A stretch of 64,000 nt of DNA from Odoribacter splanchnicus DSM 20712. GTDB taxonomy: Bacteria; Bacteroidota; Bacteroidia; Bacteroidales; Marinifilaceae. Both the position numbers and the translations under genes were made by a program. This document shows, piece by piece, positions 54,619 through 63,195 of the stretch (the stretch's first letter is position 1; every line of letters starts with the position of its first letter). The DNA lies in NCBI RefSeq assembly GCF_000190535.1, contig NC_015160.1:3658001-3722000 (forward strand), written 5' to 3'. The notes under the pieces are model-generated. The model was not told the origin of the DNA, searched no databases, and worked only from the letters and a program-made list of their open reading frames with translations.

Positions 54619-54972
54619 ATGGCAGCTCATAATGATTTGGGGCGGAAGGGAGAGGAGAAGGCGGTTGAATATTTGGTGCGGGAGGGATATGTTGTTTTAG
54701 AACGCAACTGGAGGTTAAAACACCGGGAATTGGATGTTATTTGCCTGAAAGGGGATCTGTTGGTGGTTGTAGAGGTGAAAACCCGTGATTTGCCGGAAGA
54801 ACATCCCGAGGAACTGTTGGATTACCGCAAGAGAAGAAATATCCGTATAGCGACGGATGCCTATATTAAAGCGAAAGGGATTCGGGCTGAGGTGCGCTTC
54901 GATTTGATTTTGGTGATCGGGCCTGATTTAAAGATTGAACATGTAAAGGAAGCGATTCAGGTGTTTGAATAG
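54619..54972 (+). CDS. YraN family protein (UPF0102, nuclease-like)
   Basis: A 117-residue protein with a restriction-nuclease-like fold. The family hallmarks are GRKGEEKAVEYLVREGY at the start, ELDVICLKGDLLVVVEVKTR in the middle (D-I-x-E-V-K catalytic pattern), and FDLILV near the end. YraN proteins have been linked to DNA processing in natural competence and to Holliday-junction type repair, but a function in Bacteroidota is not settled. A -7 box TATATTTG (54593-54600) lies 18 bases upstream. Confidence 0.85.
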   Translation: MAAHNDLGRKGEEKAVEYLVREGYVVLERNWRLKHRELDVICLKGDLLVVVEVKTRDLPEEHPEELLDYRKRRNIRIATDAYIKAKGIRAEVRFDLILVIGPDLKIEHVKEAIQVFE

Positions 54973-55058
54973 AAAGAATAACGATTTAATGAAGGATTCG
55001 TTAAAAAGATAAGGATTGGATTAGACTAATTTCAGTAATAATATAAAAAGAATGTGTT

Positions 55059-55469
55059 ATGGCGACAATGAAAGCAAAATATTTGGGACAACTCCGTGTG
55101 GAGTGTGAACATGTGGCGAGCGGTACGAAGATGATGACCGACGCTCCGGTCGATAATTGTGGTAAAGGGGAAGCTTTTTCACCCACCGATTTGTGTGCTG
55201 CTGCTTTAGGTTCTTGTATATTGACTACCATGGGGATTTATGCCGGTCAGCATAACATCGATCTGGAAGGTACAGAGATGGAGATAACGAAGACTATGGG
55301 GACAGAGCCCCGGCGTATTGTAAGAATCGGAATCGATATTTTTATGCCTGCGAAAGCTTATTCTGCCAAAGACCGGATTGTTTTGGAGCGGGTGGCACAG
55401 ACTTGTCCCGTTTATTATAGTCTGAACGAACATTTGGAAAAGTCGGTTTGTTTTCATTGGTCGGTATAG
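55059..55469 (+). CDS. OsmC family protein with both redox cysteines
   Basis: A 136-residue protein of the OsmC/Ohr fold. The two catalytic cysteines are C53 (LCAAALGSC) and C115 (VAQTCPVYYSL), which reduce hydroperoxides in Ohr/OsmC enzymes. It could therefore have thiol peroxidase activity, though the group (YhfA/OsmC) often has other substrates. The ATG at 55059 is family-typical. It lies between YraN and the epimerase gene, with 86 and 40 bases spacing. Confidence 0.85.
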   Translation: MATMKAKYLGQLRVECEHVASGTKMMTDAPVDNCGKGEAFSPTDLCAAALGSCILTTMGIYAGQHNIDLEGTEMEITKTMGTEPRRIVRIGIDIFMPAKAYSAKDRIVLERVAQTCPVYYSLNEHLEKSVCFHWSV

Positions 55470-55509
55470 TTGTTGAGTCGTCGACTCGATTATTCAAATA
55501 AGTAAACGT

Positions 55510-56538
55510 ATGGTTTTTGTGACAGGTGCAACCGGATTATTGGGTAGCCATTTATTGTATTTTTTGGCTGTTTCAGGCCATTCGGTTTCGGCATTGCGTA
55601 GAAAACAGAGCCGGCTGGAAGATTCCCGGGCTGTATTTTTACAGTATCCTGACGGTGAAAGATATTGGAACACGATCAATTGGGGCGAAGGGGATGTGGT
55701 GCAAAAGGAGGGGCTGGCCGAATATGTCCGGCGGGCTGACTATGTTTATCACTGTGCTGCTGTGGTGTCTTTTTCGGGGACGGATCGGATGCATCTGATG
55801 AATACCAACCTGCAAGGGACTGAAAACGTGGCGGCTCTGTGTCTGGAATATCAGGTGAGGCTTTGTTATGTCAGTTCGATCGCAGCCCTTGGTGATGCCC
55901 GGCAACCGGAAGATTTGATCGACGAGGATACACCTGTTATCGCCGGTAGAGAGCATTCGGTTTATTCTCAAAGTAAAACGGCTGCTGAAAAACTGATCCG
56001 GAAATATATCGGTTATGGATTGAATGCAGTTATCGTATGTCCGTCGGTGATTCTGGGGGCGGGTATGTGGCATCGCAGTAGTGCACGATTGTTTTTTACC
56101 GCTGCTAAAGGAATTCCTTTTTATACGCGGGGCATGACCGGATATGTGGATGTCCGGGATGTGTGCGAATTGATGATCCGGTTGTGTGAAGATCCTTTGG
56201 TGAGTGGGGAACGTTTTGTGTTGAATGGAGGAAATTATACTTATCAGGAACTTTTTACAGCTATAGCCCGGGTGAATGGAGTACAGCCTCCCTGGTGGAA
56301 TCTTGCACCCTGGATGACCGAACTGGTATGGAGGATGCTGGCCTGTTGGGGATACCTTTCCGGATCTAAGCCTGCTTTTACCCGTGAGACTGCCCGGTCG
56401 TCTCAACATTGTTCACGATATTCGAACGCCAGGATACTCAGCCTTTATCCGGATTTTCATTTCTATCCTCTGGTAGAGACGGTAGATCATATGCGGCTGA
56501 TGTGGATTTCAGCATCTGCAGATCCGAAGCATAAGTGA
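55510..56538 (+). CDS. NAD-dependent epimerase/dehydratase family protein
   Basis: A 342-residue extended short-chain dehydrogenase with the Rossmann loop TGATGLLGSHLL at 6-17, the catalytic triad pattern (VSSIAALG and YSQSKTAAEKL), and a large C-terminal substrate domain. The family in Bacteroidales includes dihydroflavonol-4-reductase-like proteins whose substrates are unknown. It precedes prfA by 79 bases, within which a heptamer-like repeat (CTAAACTTTATGAACTTTCTAAACT) lies. Confidence 0.85.
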   Translation: MVFVTGATGLLGSHLLYFLAVSGHSVSALRRKQSRLEDSRAVFLQYPDGERYWNTINWGEGDVVQKEGLAEYVRRADYVYHCAAVVSFSGTDRMHLMNTNLQGTENVAALCLEYQVRLCYVSSIAALGDARQPEDLIDEDTPVIAGREHSVYSQSKTAAEKLIRKYIGYGLNAVIVCPSVILGAGMWHRSSARLFFTAAKGIPFYTRGMTGYVDVRDVCELMIRLCEDPLVSGERFVLNGGNYTYQELFTAIARVNGVQPPWWNLAPWMTELVWRMLACWGYLSGSKPAFTRETARSSQHCSRYSNARILSLYPDFHFYPLVETVDHMRLMWISASADPKHK

Positions 56539-56586
56539 AAAATCGGGTTGGCTTTCTAAACTTTATGAACTTTCTAAACTATTTCT

Positions 56587-56594
56587 TACTTTTG
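56587..56594 (+). promoter_or_regulatory. -7 box of prfA
   Basis: TACTTTTG fits TAnnTTTG and lies 23 bases before the ATG at 56618. No well-spaced upstream TTG was found. Confidence 0.4.
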
Positions 56595-56617
56595 TGCCAA
56601 ATCATAAAAAAGGGTAA

Positions 56618-57724
56618 ATGAATCATCCATTATTAGAAAAATTAGAGACTTATTATATCCGTTTTAAGGAGATCGGACAGTTGATCACCGATCCTGAAGT
56701 GATTCAGGACATGGAGCGCTATGTGAGGTTGACCAAGGAGTATAAGGAGTTGGAGACAATCACCCGAACTGCCGATAAGTTTAAGGCGGCCCTGCTTAGT
56801 GTCGAGGAATCGAAAGATATTCTGCTGCACGAAGAGGATAAAGAACTTCGCGAAATGGCTGAAATGGAGATCGAAGAGCTGGAAGATAAATTGCCGGGTA
56901 TGGAGCAGGAATTGAAGTTGTTGCTGGTACCCGCAGATCCGGACGATAGTAAGAATGTTATACTCGAGATCCGGGGAGGAACGGGAGGAGATGAAGCCTG
57001 TCTGTTTGCCGGCGACCTGTTCCGGATGTATGCGAAATTTTGTGAACGTAAAGGGTGGAAAGTCGAGGTGACCAATGCCAATGAAGGAACTGCCGGAGGA
57101 TACAAAGAAATCGTGGCCAGCGTTACCGGTAAAGGTGTGTACGGCATTATGAAATATGAATCGGGAGTGCACCGGGTGCAACGGGTTCCTGCTACGGAGA
57201 CACAGGGACGGGTGCATACTTCGGCAGCTACCGTGGCGGTATTGCCTGAAGCCGAGGCTTTTGAAGTGGAAATCAACGAGGGGGCGATCAAATGGGATAC
57301 TTTCCGTTCGGGAGGAGCAGGAGGACAGAATGTGAATAAAGTGGAATCCGGTGTCCGGCTGCGGTATGTCTGGCAAAATCCCAATACCGGTGTGGCCGAA
57401 GAAATCCTGATCGAATGTACCGAAACCCGGGATCAACCGAAGAATAAAGAAAGGGCACTTTCCCGTTTGCGTACTTTTATCTATGATAAAGAACATCAGA
57501 AATACATCGACGACATTTCGGCTAAACGCAAGACGATGGTCAGTACAGGTGACCGTTCTGCTAAAATCCGTACCTATAATTATCCGCAAGGACGGGTAAC
57601 CGATCACCGGATCAACTTTACACTTTATAATTTACAGGCTGTGATGGACGGCGAAATCGACGAGATTATCGAAAAACTGCAGATCGAAGAAAATACCGAG
57701 CGTTTGAAAGAAAGCGGACTGTAG
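56618..57724 (+). CDS. prfA: Peptide chain release factor 1
   Basis: A 368-residue release factor that reads UAA and UAG and frees the finished peptide. The GGQ motif lies at 235-237 (RSGGAGGQNVNKV), the PAT-type stop-codon-reading loop is VPATETQGRVHT, and the N-terminal helical domain is of normal size. pyrF follows after 33 bases on the same strand and is probably co-transcribed. Confidence 0.96.
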   Translation: MNHPLLEKLETYYIRFKEIGQLITDPEVIQDMERYVRLTKEYKELETITRTADKFKAALLSVEESKDILLHEEDKELREMAEMEIEELEDKLPGMEQELKLLLVPADPDDSKNVILEIRGGTGGDEACLFAGDLFRMYAKFCERKGWKVEVTNANEGTAGGYKEIVASVTGKGVYGIMKYESGVHRVQRVPATETQGRVHTSAATVAVLPEAEAFEVEINEGAIKWDTFRSGGAGGQNVNKVESGVRLRYVWQNPNTGVAEEILIECTETRDQPKNKERALSRLRTFIYDKEHQKYIDDISAKRKTMVSTGDRSAKIRTYNYPQGRVTDHRINFTLYNLQAVMDGEIDEIIEKLQIEENTERLKESGL

Positions 57725-57757
57725 AAATGTACGATTTATCATTTACAATTAAATCAT

Positions 57758-58585
57758 ATGGATTATAATCAATTATTTGAACAGATAAAGGCAAAGAAAT
57801 CCTTCCTTTGTGTCGGCTTAGACTCGGATATCGCTAAGATTCCCCCGCATTTGCTACAGTTGGAAGATCCTGTTTTTGAATTTAATAAAGCCGTTATCGA
57901 TGCGACGGCCGAGGTGGCTATCGCCTATAAACCCAATATCGCTTTTTATGAAAGCCGGGGTGTCGAAGGATGGAAAAGTCTGGAGAAGACTATACACTAT
58001 ATCCGGACGAGTTACCCGGATATTTTTACTATTGCGGATGCTAAGCGGGGGGATATCGGAAATACTTCGCAGATGTATGCCAAAGCTTTTCTGGAAACTC
58101 TTGCTTTCGATTCGATCACGGTGGCTCCCTATATGGGAGAAGATTCGGTGACTCCTTTCCTGCAATATGAGGGAAAGTGGGTTGTACTTCTGGCCCTGAC
58201 TTCCAATAAAGGAGCTTATGACTTCCAGTTTTTTGAAAGCGAAGGGATGAAATTGTATGAAAAGGTACTCGAAAAATCACAGGACTGGGGGAATGCCCGG
58301 AATATGATGTACGTTGTCGGAGCGACAAAAGCCGAGATGCTGGCCGGAATCCGCCGGATCGTGCCCGATCATTTTCTGTTGGTGCCGGGAGTCGGAGCTC
58401 AGGGCGGAAGTCTCGAAGAAGTGGCGAAATATGGAATGAATGCACATTGTGGCTTGATAGTCAATTCTTCCCGGGGCATTATTTTTGCCGACCGTACAGA
58501 AAATTTTGCCGTACGTGCACGGGAAGAAGCGTTTAAACTGCAAAAAGATATGGAGCGGTTGTTAGTGGAAGGGAAAGTATTATAG
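57758..58585 (+). CDS. pyrF: Orotidine 5'-phosphate decarboxylase
   Basis: A 275-residue TIM-barrel enzyme for the last step of UMP synthesis, of the longer type 2 group. Active-site motif [11 protein letters not shown] (D-x-K-x-x-D) near residue 94, and [12 protein letters not shown] with the phosphate-binding loop near 206. No nearby pyrimidine genes. Co-transcription with prfA is likely. A hairpin-forming element follows. Confidence 0.95.
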   Translation: MDYNQLFEQIKAKKSFLCVGLDSDIAKIPPHLLQLEDPVFEFNKAVIDATAEVAIAYKPNIAFYESRGVEGWKSLEKTIHYIRTSYPDIFTIADAKRGDIGNTSQMYAKAFLETLAFDSITVAPYMGEDSVTPFLQYEGKWVVLLALTSNKGAYDFQFFESEGMKLYEKVLEKSQDWGNARNMMYVVGATKAEMLAGIRRIVPDHFLLVPGVGAQGGSLEEVAKYGMNAHCGLIVNSSRGIIFADRTENFAVRAREEAFKLQKDMERLLVEGKVL

Positions 58586-58597
58586 GCTGGCTTCTTT

Positions 58598-58719
58598 TGT
58601 CATAGTCGGGTGAACCTTGAGTTCGGTCTGGCAAAAAAAACTCCGGATTCTCGGCAGAGAAGCTGAATCGGAAAACTAAAGTTTTACCGGTAGAACTGAA
58701 AGTTCGTTCGGCTATGATA
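58598..58719. repeat. Imperfect 27-base inverted repeat between pyrF and the HAD gene
   Basis: The arms 58598-58624 and 58693-58719 are related inverted copies (TCATAG...GAAC...TTC pattern) with several mismatches, and smaller hairpins lie between them (TTCTC-GGCA-GAGAA; GGAAAACT-AA-AGTTTTACC). The right arm contains AACTGAAAGTTC, the same motif as the lacZ hairpin at 3525-3565. It stands between convergent genes and is a likely terminator region. Confidence 0.5.
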
Positions 58720-58763
58720 AAGTGAATTTTTTCTGACAAAAAGTTTCGGGAATGTTTCTGGAA

Positions 58764-59579
58764 TTATAATACTTTGGATATAAATTCTGTAAATCCTTCT
58801 TCTTTGTCCGATTTTACTAATTTATAGTGTCTTTGTAAATTAACCGGGGCATTGGCTACCAAATAGGCTTCGGCACAAATATCCAGAAAATCGATATCAT
58901 TATAATCATTGCCTAGTCCGGCAACCTCTTTACAATTGATATTCAGTTTTTTTAAAAGAGTTTGACAGCTATTGCCTTTATGGATACCGTCGGCAAAAAT
59001 TTCCAGCCAGATCGCCCGGTTGTCTAAAGGCGAAGTGGAGCGTACTACGGAATAACCGGCTAAATCCGAACGGATTTTTTCTAGTAACCGTAATTGCAGG
59101 GCATCGAGAATCATTACGAATTGGGTGGCTTTACCCTGTATGCCGGCCGGTGAATCTATCGGGCTTCCGAAAGGCCGGTAGGTGGCCAGGCGTTTTTGGT
59201 AATCGGGATGTATCGGGTAAAGGGTTGTGTAATAAAAATAATGGTTATCCGGGATTTCCCGTTGGATGGTGAAATTGATATTGTATTCCCAAAGATAAGA
59301 GGCTATTTCCCGGGTCTCGGACATACTGAGGTGATGAGCCGACAGCAATCGGCGATCGCTCCAACGTAGTGTACCGGCACCGGAAGAGAAAACCAGATAA
59401 TCTATCGGAAAACCGGCAGGTAATATTTTGAGGGCGGAATACAGGTTACGGCCTGTGGCAATGATCCGGATACATCCTTTATTCCCGGCTAGCCGGAAGG
59501 CTTCCAGGGTACCGGAACTGATGCTCCCTCCTCTGGGAAGAAGTGTACCGTCCAGATCGGTAATAATCGCTTTGATCAT
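58764..59579 (-). CDS. HAD-family (Cof-type) phosphatase
   Basis: A 271-residue haloacid-dehalogenase phosphatase of the Cof/YbiV group. Motif I is ITDLDGTLLP (D8 and D10), the C2 cap lies in the middle, and motif III/IV is LGNDYNDIDFLDICAEAYLVANAP. It probably acts on sugar phosphates or pyridoxal phosphate. Its start overlaps the end of the pyridoxal kinase gene by 4 bases (ATGA), so the two are translated together, which fits a role in vitamin B6 balance, as inference. Confidence 0.9.
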   Translation of the reverse strand: MIKAIITDLDGTLLPRGGSISSGTLEAFRLAGNKGCIRIIATGRNLYSALKILPAGFPIDYLVFSSGAGTLRWSDRRLLSAHHLSMSETREIASYLWEYNINFTIQREIPDNHYFYYTTLYPIHPDYQKRLATYRPFGSPIDSPAGIQGKATQFVMILDALQLRLLEKIRSDLAGYSVVRSTSPLDNRAIWLEIFADGIHKGNSCQTLLKKLNINCKEVAGLGNDYNDIDFLDICAEAYLVANAPVNLQRHYKLVKSDKEEGFTEFISKVL

Positions 59580-60436
59580 CCGGGCAATAGTTCGTAAGTG
59601 AAATAAGGGAGGGATTCATTCAGGTAGTGAAGCACTTTTTCCTGGTTCATCCCGTCTAAAGGATTGTGGGTATACCCGAAAGTAGCCTTGATTCCCATGT
59701 TGATGAAGTGTACAGCCCGTTCGATCGCTTCAGGTAAACTGTCGCCGTTGAGCAGACAACCGGTGATGACACTTGCAAAAGCATCACCGGTACCCGGATA
59801 ACTGGCTGCAACGTAATCGCTGCTCACCCGCCACAGGCGTTCGTCGTTCTTATTATAAGCGAGCGTAGCCACTTTTTTTTCATTTCCCGACGGAGCCGAA
59901 GTGATGATAACATATTCCGGCCCGAGTTTACTGAGGGCTTTACACCATTCGATCGCTTCGGCCGGGGGGGTGTGAGGAGATGGCGCCGTATCTAAAAGAA
60001 AGGCCGCTTCCGTCAGGTTGGGTGTGATCACATTCGCTTTTTTACACAGTTCGCGCATCCCTGTTATCATGCCGGTATCCATCCCCGGATAGAGTTTACC
60101 GTGGTCTCCTAAAACAGGATCGACTAAGATGAAATTGTCGTCCTGACTGAAATCATCGAAAAATCCGGATACGATATTCATTTGTTTTTCCGATGCCAGA
60201 TAACCCGAATACAAAGCATCGAAATGTAAGTCCAGTTCTTTCCAATGATCGATGATCCCCTGCATCTGGTCGGTCAGATCGAAGCTACGGAAATCTTTGT
60301 ATTCGCTGTGGGCGGATAAAATAGCCGTGGGGAGAGGGCAAACCTGATACCCCATATAAGAAAGAATGGGGATGGCGACTGTCAGGGAGGCCCGGCCATA
60401 ACCTGACAAATCGTGTATTGCGGCAATTTTTTTCAT
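59576..60436 (-). CDS. pdxY: Pyridoxal/pyridoxamine kinase
   Basis: A 286-residue kinase of the ribokinase fold that phosphorylates vitamin B6 compounds. The start was set at MKKIAAIHDLSGYGRASL, the family start, rather than at an ATG eight codons upstream. The conserved active site SYPGTGDAFASVITGCLL (catalytic Asp in GTGDAF) and LVDPVLGDHGKLY are present. The HAD phosphatase gene downstream overlaps by 4 bases. Confidence 0.92.
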   Translation of the reverse strand: MKKIAAIHDLSGYGRASLTVAIPILSYMGYQVCPLPTAILSAHSEYKDFRSFDLTDQMQGIIDHWKELDLHFDALYSGYLASEKQMNIVSGFFDDFSQDDNFILVDPVLGDHGKLYPGMDTGMITGMRELCKKANVITPNLTEAAFLLDTAPSPHTPPAEAIEWCKALSKLGPEYVIITSAPSGNEKKVATLAYNKNDERLWRVSSDYVAASYPGTGDAFASVITGCLLNGDSLPEAIERAVHFINMGIKATFGYTHNPLDGMNQEKVLHYLNESLPYFTYELLPG

Positions 60437-60789
60437 AGTCGAGAATATCTGTTTGTGCAAAAGTAGGATAAATAAGTCGAAAGTCCATAAGGTTTATGAA
60501 GTCCCTGAACCTTGTGGGCTTTTTTAGCAGCTACGGGAGCGACCGATCGGAGCCGAAGGTTCCGGTAAGGAGGTGCACCGAAGGGGTCTACAGACTTTAT
60601 GAACTAAGTATATCCGGGATTTTGGCTCCACCGGACTGAAGATCCGTTCCGCAATTTTGTGTAGACTCTCGATAATTGAAGTGTTTGTGTGTAATTTTGA
60701 GGGGTATGTGTAAAAATATAGTATTATTTTCTATTTTTGCCCCTGAAAAATAATGGTGTTATATAAAAAATTAATCTTTTATCGATTGT
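60437..60789. other. 353-base intergenic region before glnN
   Basis: It holds no gene that I can see. On the left (60482-60530) there are loose repeats of AAGTCC and ATAAGGTTTATGAAG, like those after the epimerase gene at 56553. In the middle lie small inverted sequences around CCGATCGG, and CACCGGACTGAAGATCCG resembles the right arm of the element at 58693. A -7-like TATTTTTG at 60732-60739, 50 bases before the ATG, is the likely glnN promoter. Confidence 0.5.
60732..60739 (+). promoter_or_regulatory. -7 box of glnN
   Basis: TATTTTTG fits TAnnTTTG, 50 bases before the ATG at 60790. A TTTTG sits 32 bases farther upstream, too distant for a standard -33 box. Confidence 0.4.
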
Positions 60790-62976
60790 ATGGCAAAAAT
60801 AAGATTCTCGGCATTAGAAGAGCTGGCTCATCGGAAACCTTTAGAAGTCCCAAAACGGCGACGGGTATCTGAAATTTTCGGATGTGATGTACTTACCATA
60901 GAGAAAATGCGTCAGTATTTGTCTATAGAAGCTTTCAAGAAATTGGAAAAGGTGATGATAGAAGGTGGGACGATAGACAGGGGACTGGCCGATCAGGTTG
61001 CTGCAGCGATGAAAGCCTGGGCTGTAGAAAAGGGAGCAACCCATTACACCCACTGGTTTCATCCCCTGAACGGAGCTACGGCAGAAAAACACGATGGGTT
61101 TATTGATTTGCAAAAAAACGGAAGTATGATAGAAGCCTTCGACGGCCGGATGCTGGTACAGCAAGAGCCCGATGCATCGAGTTTTCCGAACGGCGGTATC
61201 CGGAATACTTTTGAAGCCAGAGGATATACCGCCTGGGATCCGGGATCTCCTGCTTTCATCAACAACAACACCTTGTGTATACCGACGGTATTCGTGGCTT
61301 ATACGGGCGAAGCCCTGGATTATAAAACGCCGATGTTGAAGGCCTTGGCGTTGATCGACAAGGCAGCTGTCGGCATTTGCCAGTATTTCGATAAAGATGT
61401 GGAAAAAGTGACGGCAACCTTGGGATGGGAACAGGAATATTTTCTGGTCGACGAAGCCTTGTTCAATGCCCGGCCTGACCTGAAATTGTGCGGCCGTACT
61501 TTGATGGGCCATTCGGCAGCTAAAGATCAGCAGCTGGAAGATCATTATTTCGGGGCTATTCCCGAGCGGGTAAATGCTTTTATGGATGAACTCGAATACG
61601 AGTGCCATCGGCTGGGCATTCCGGCAAAAACCCGTCACAATGAATGTGCTCCGAATCAGTTCGAACTGGCACCGATTTTCGAGGAAGCGAACCTGGCTGT
61701 GGATCATAATCAGTTATTGATGTCTACGATGAAGCGGATAGCCAAACATCATAAGTTCCGGGTATTGTTGCATGAAAAACCTTATAAAGGAATCAACGGT
61801 TCGGGTAAACACAACAATTGGTCTTTACTGACGGATACCGGAGTGAATTTGTTGTCTCCGGGGAAGAACCCGAAGTCCAATATGCAATTCCTCGTTTTCT
61901 TGGTCGCTACTACAAAAGCTGTATTGGAACAGGAGGCCTTGTTTAAAGCTTGTATCGTTTCTTTGGGAAATGAGCGCCGTTTGGGAGGGGATGAGGCACC
62001 ACCGGTGATTATGTCCGTATTCCTGGGACAACAGCTCGATTCTATTCTGGACGAAATCGAACAGAAAGTGAGCAGTAAGAAGATGAGTCCTGATGAAAAG
62101 ACCGAATTGAAGTTGAATGTCGGTAAAATTCCTGAAATCATGCGGGACAATACCGACCGCAACCGTACTTCTCCTTTTGCTTTTACCGGTAACCGTTTCG
62201 AATTCAGAGCGGTAGGTGCTTCTGCCAATTGTGGTGCAGCGATGATCGTACTCAATACCGCTGTGGCTGAACAATTGATTGCTTTTAAGAAAGAAGCCGA
62301 TGCATTGATCGATAGAGGGGTGAAAAAAGACGAAGCGATTTTTCAGGTCTTGAGAAAGTATATCATTGCTTGTAAAAAAATCCGTTTTGAAGGTAACGGA
62401 TATAGTAAAGAATGGCAGGAAGAAGCTCAAAGGAGAGGGTTGTCGGTCGATAGTGATTGCGTGGGGGCGCTCAAAGCTTACTTGGCTCCGAAAGCCAGAA
62501 AATTGTTCGTAGAGAACGGGATCTTTACCGAACGTGAACTGGAAGCCCGTTTTGAAATCAAGAACGAGATCTATCTGAAAAAACTACAGATCGAATCCCG
62601 GGTATTGGGGGATCTGGCCTTGAATCATATTATCCCGACAGCGATTACTTATCAAAATACCCTGATCGAGAATGTGAAAGGGTTGAAAGAGATCCTGCCG
62701 GATGTATATAATGAAGTGGGCGAAGTGCAGTTGAAAGCGATTAAAGAGATTTCTACCCATATCAAAGAGATCCGTACTTTGGTCGACGAAATGACCGAAG
62801 CCCGTAAAGTGGCTAACAATTCTATTTCGAATGAAGTGGAAAGGGCTCAGGTTTATTCTGCTACGGTTTTACCGTATCTGGATAAAATCCGTTATCACAT
62901 CGATAAGCTGGAACTACTCGTCGACGATGAGATCTGGCCCTTACCGAAATACCGGGAATTACTTTTCTTTAAATAG
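60790..62976 (+). CDS. glnN: Type III glutamine synthetase
   Basis: A 728-residue glutamine synthetase, which joins ammonia to glutamate with ATP. It is of the GSIII class, larger than GSI (about 470) with extra N- and C-terminal regions. Class features: TLGWEQEYFLVDEALF with the metal Glu, GINGSGKHNNWSLLT, and NRTSPFAFTGNRFEFRAVGA. The C-terminal 150 residues are helical. It is the main ammonia-assimilating enzyme in Bacteroidales, and is monocistronic. Confidence 0.96.
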   Translation: MAKIRFSALEELAHRKPLEVPKRRRVSEIFGCDVLTIEKMRQYLSIEAFKKLEKVMIEGGTIDRGLADQVAAAMKAWAVEKGATHYTHWFHPLNGATAEKHDGFIDLQKNGSMIEAFDGRMLVQQEPDASSFPNGGIRNTFEARGYTAWDPGSPAFINNNTLCIPTVFVAYTGEALDYKTPMLKALALIDKAAVGICQYFDKDVEKVTATLGWEQEYFLVDEALFNARPDLKLCGRTLMGHSAAKDQQLEDHYFGAIPERVNAFMDELEYECHRLGIPAKTRHNECAPNQFELAPIFEEANLAVDHNQLLMSTMKRIAKHHKFRVLLHEKPYKGINGSGKHNNWSLLTDTGVNLLSPGKNPKSNMQFLVFLVATTKAVLEQEALFKACIVSLGNERRLGGDEAPPVIMSVFLGQQLDSILDEIEQKVSSKKMSPDEKTELKLNVGKIPEIMRDNTDRNRTSPFAFTGNRFEFRAVGASANCGAAMIVLNTAVAEQLIAFKKEADALIDRGVKKDEAIFQVLRKYIIACKKIRFEGNGYSKEWQEEAQRRGLSVDSDCVGALKAYLAPKARKLFVENGIFTERELEARFEIKNEIYLKKLQIESRVLGDLALNHIIPTAITYQNTLIENVKGLKEILPDVYNEVGEVQLKAIKEISTHIKEIRTLVDEMTEARKVANNSISNEVERAQVYSATVLPYLDKIRYHIDKLELLVDDEIWPLPKYRELLFFK

Positions 62977-63124
62977 GAATATTCAGTAAATGTCCCTATA
63001 AAATACAATGGCATATGAAGATGCCCCAGTATAATCACTTCATATGTCATTTTTATTGTCATTTTTCTGTATTTTCCCATATACTCTTATAGGCAGGACA
63101 TGACGTTCCGGAAGAAGTCAAAAA

Positions 63125-63164
63125 GCCAACTAATTCGCAATATTTTATGTAGGAATTAGTTGGC
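63125..63164 (-). terminator. Intrinsic terminator of the MutS-like gene
   Basis: Perfect 12-bp stem GCCAACTAATTC (63125-63136) with complement 63153-63164 and a 16-base loop. On the minus strand the stem is followed by TTTTTGAC. The outer region has a pair of inverted ATTCAGTAAA sequences at 62983-62992 and 63178-63187 that enclose the 200 bases after glnN. Confidence 0.75.
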
Positions 63165-63195
63165 TGATTTTATAGTATTTACTGAATGTCCCTTA

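Noticed and set aside
56642..57607. A long open frame on the minus strand opposite prfA
   Set aside because: It is the antisense of the well-supported release factor 1 gene; its translation is rich in Phe, His and Ser with no domain, and it has no promoter.
60841..62430. Several minus-strand frames opposite glnN
   Set aside because: Antisense shadows of glutamine synthetase, without independent support.
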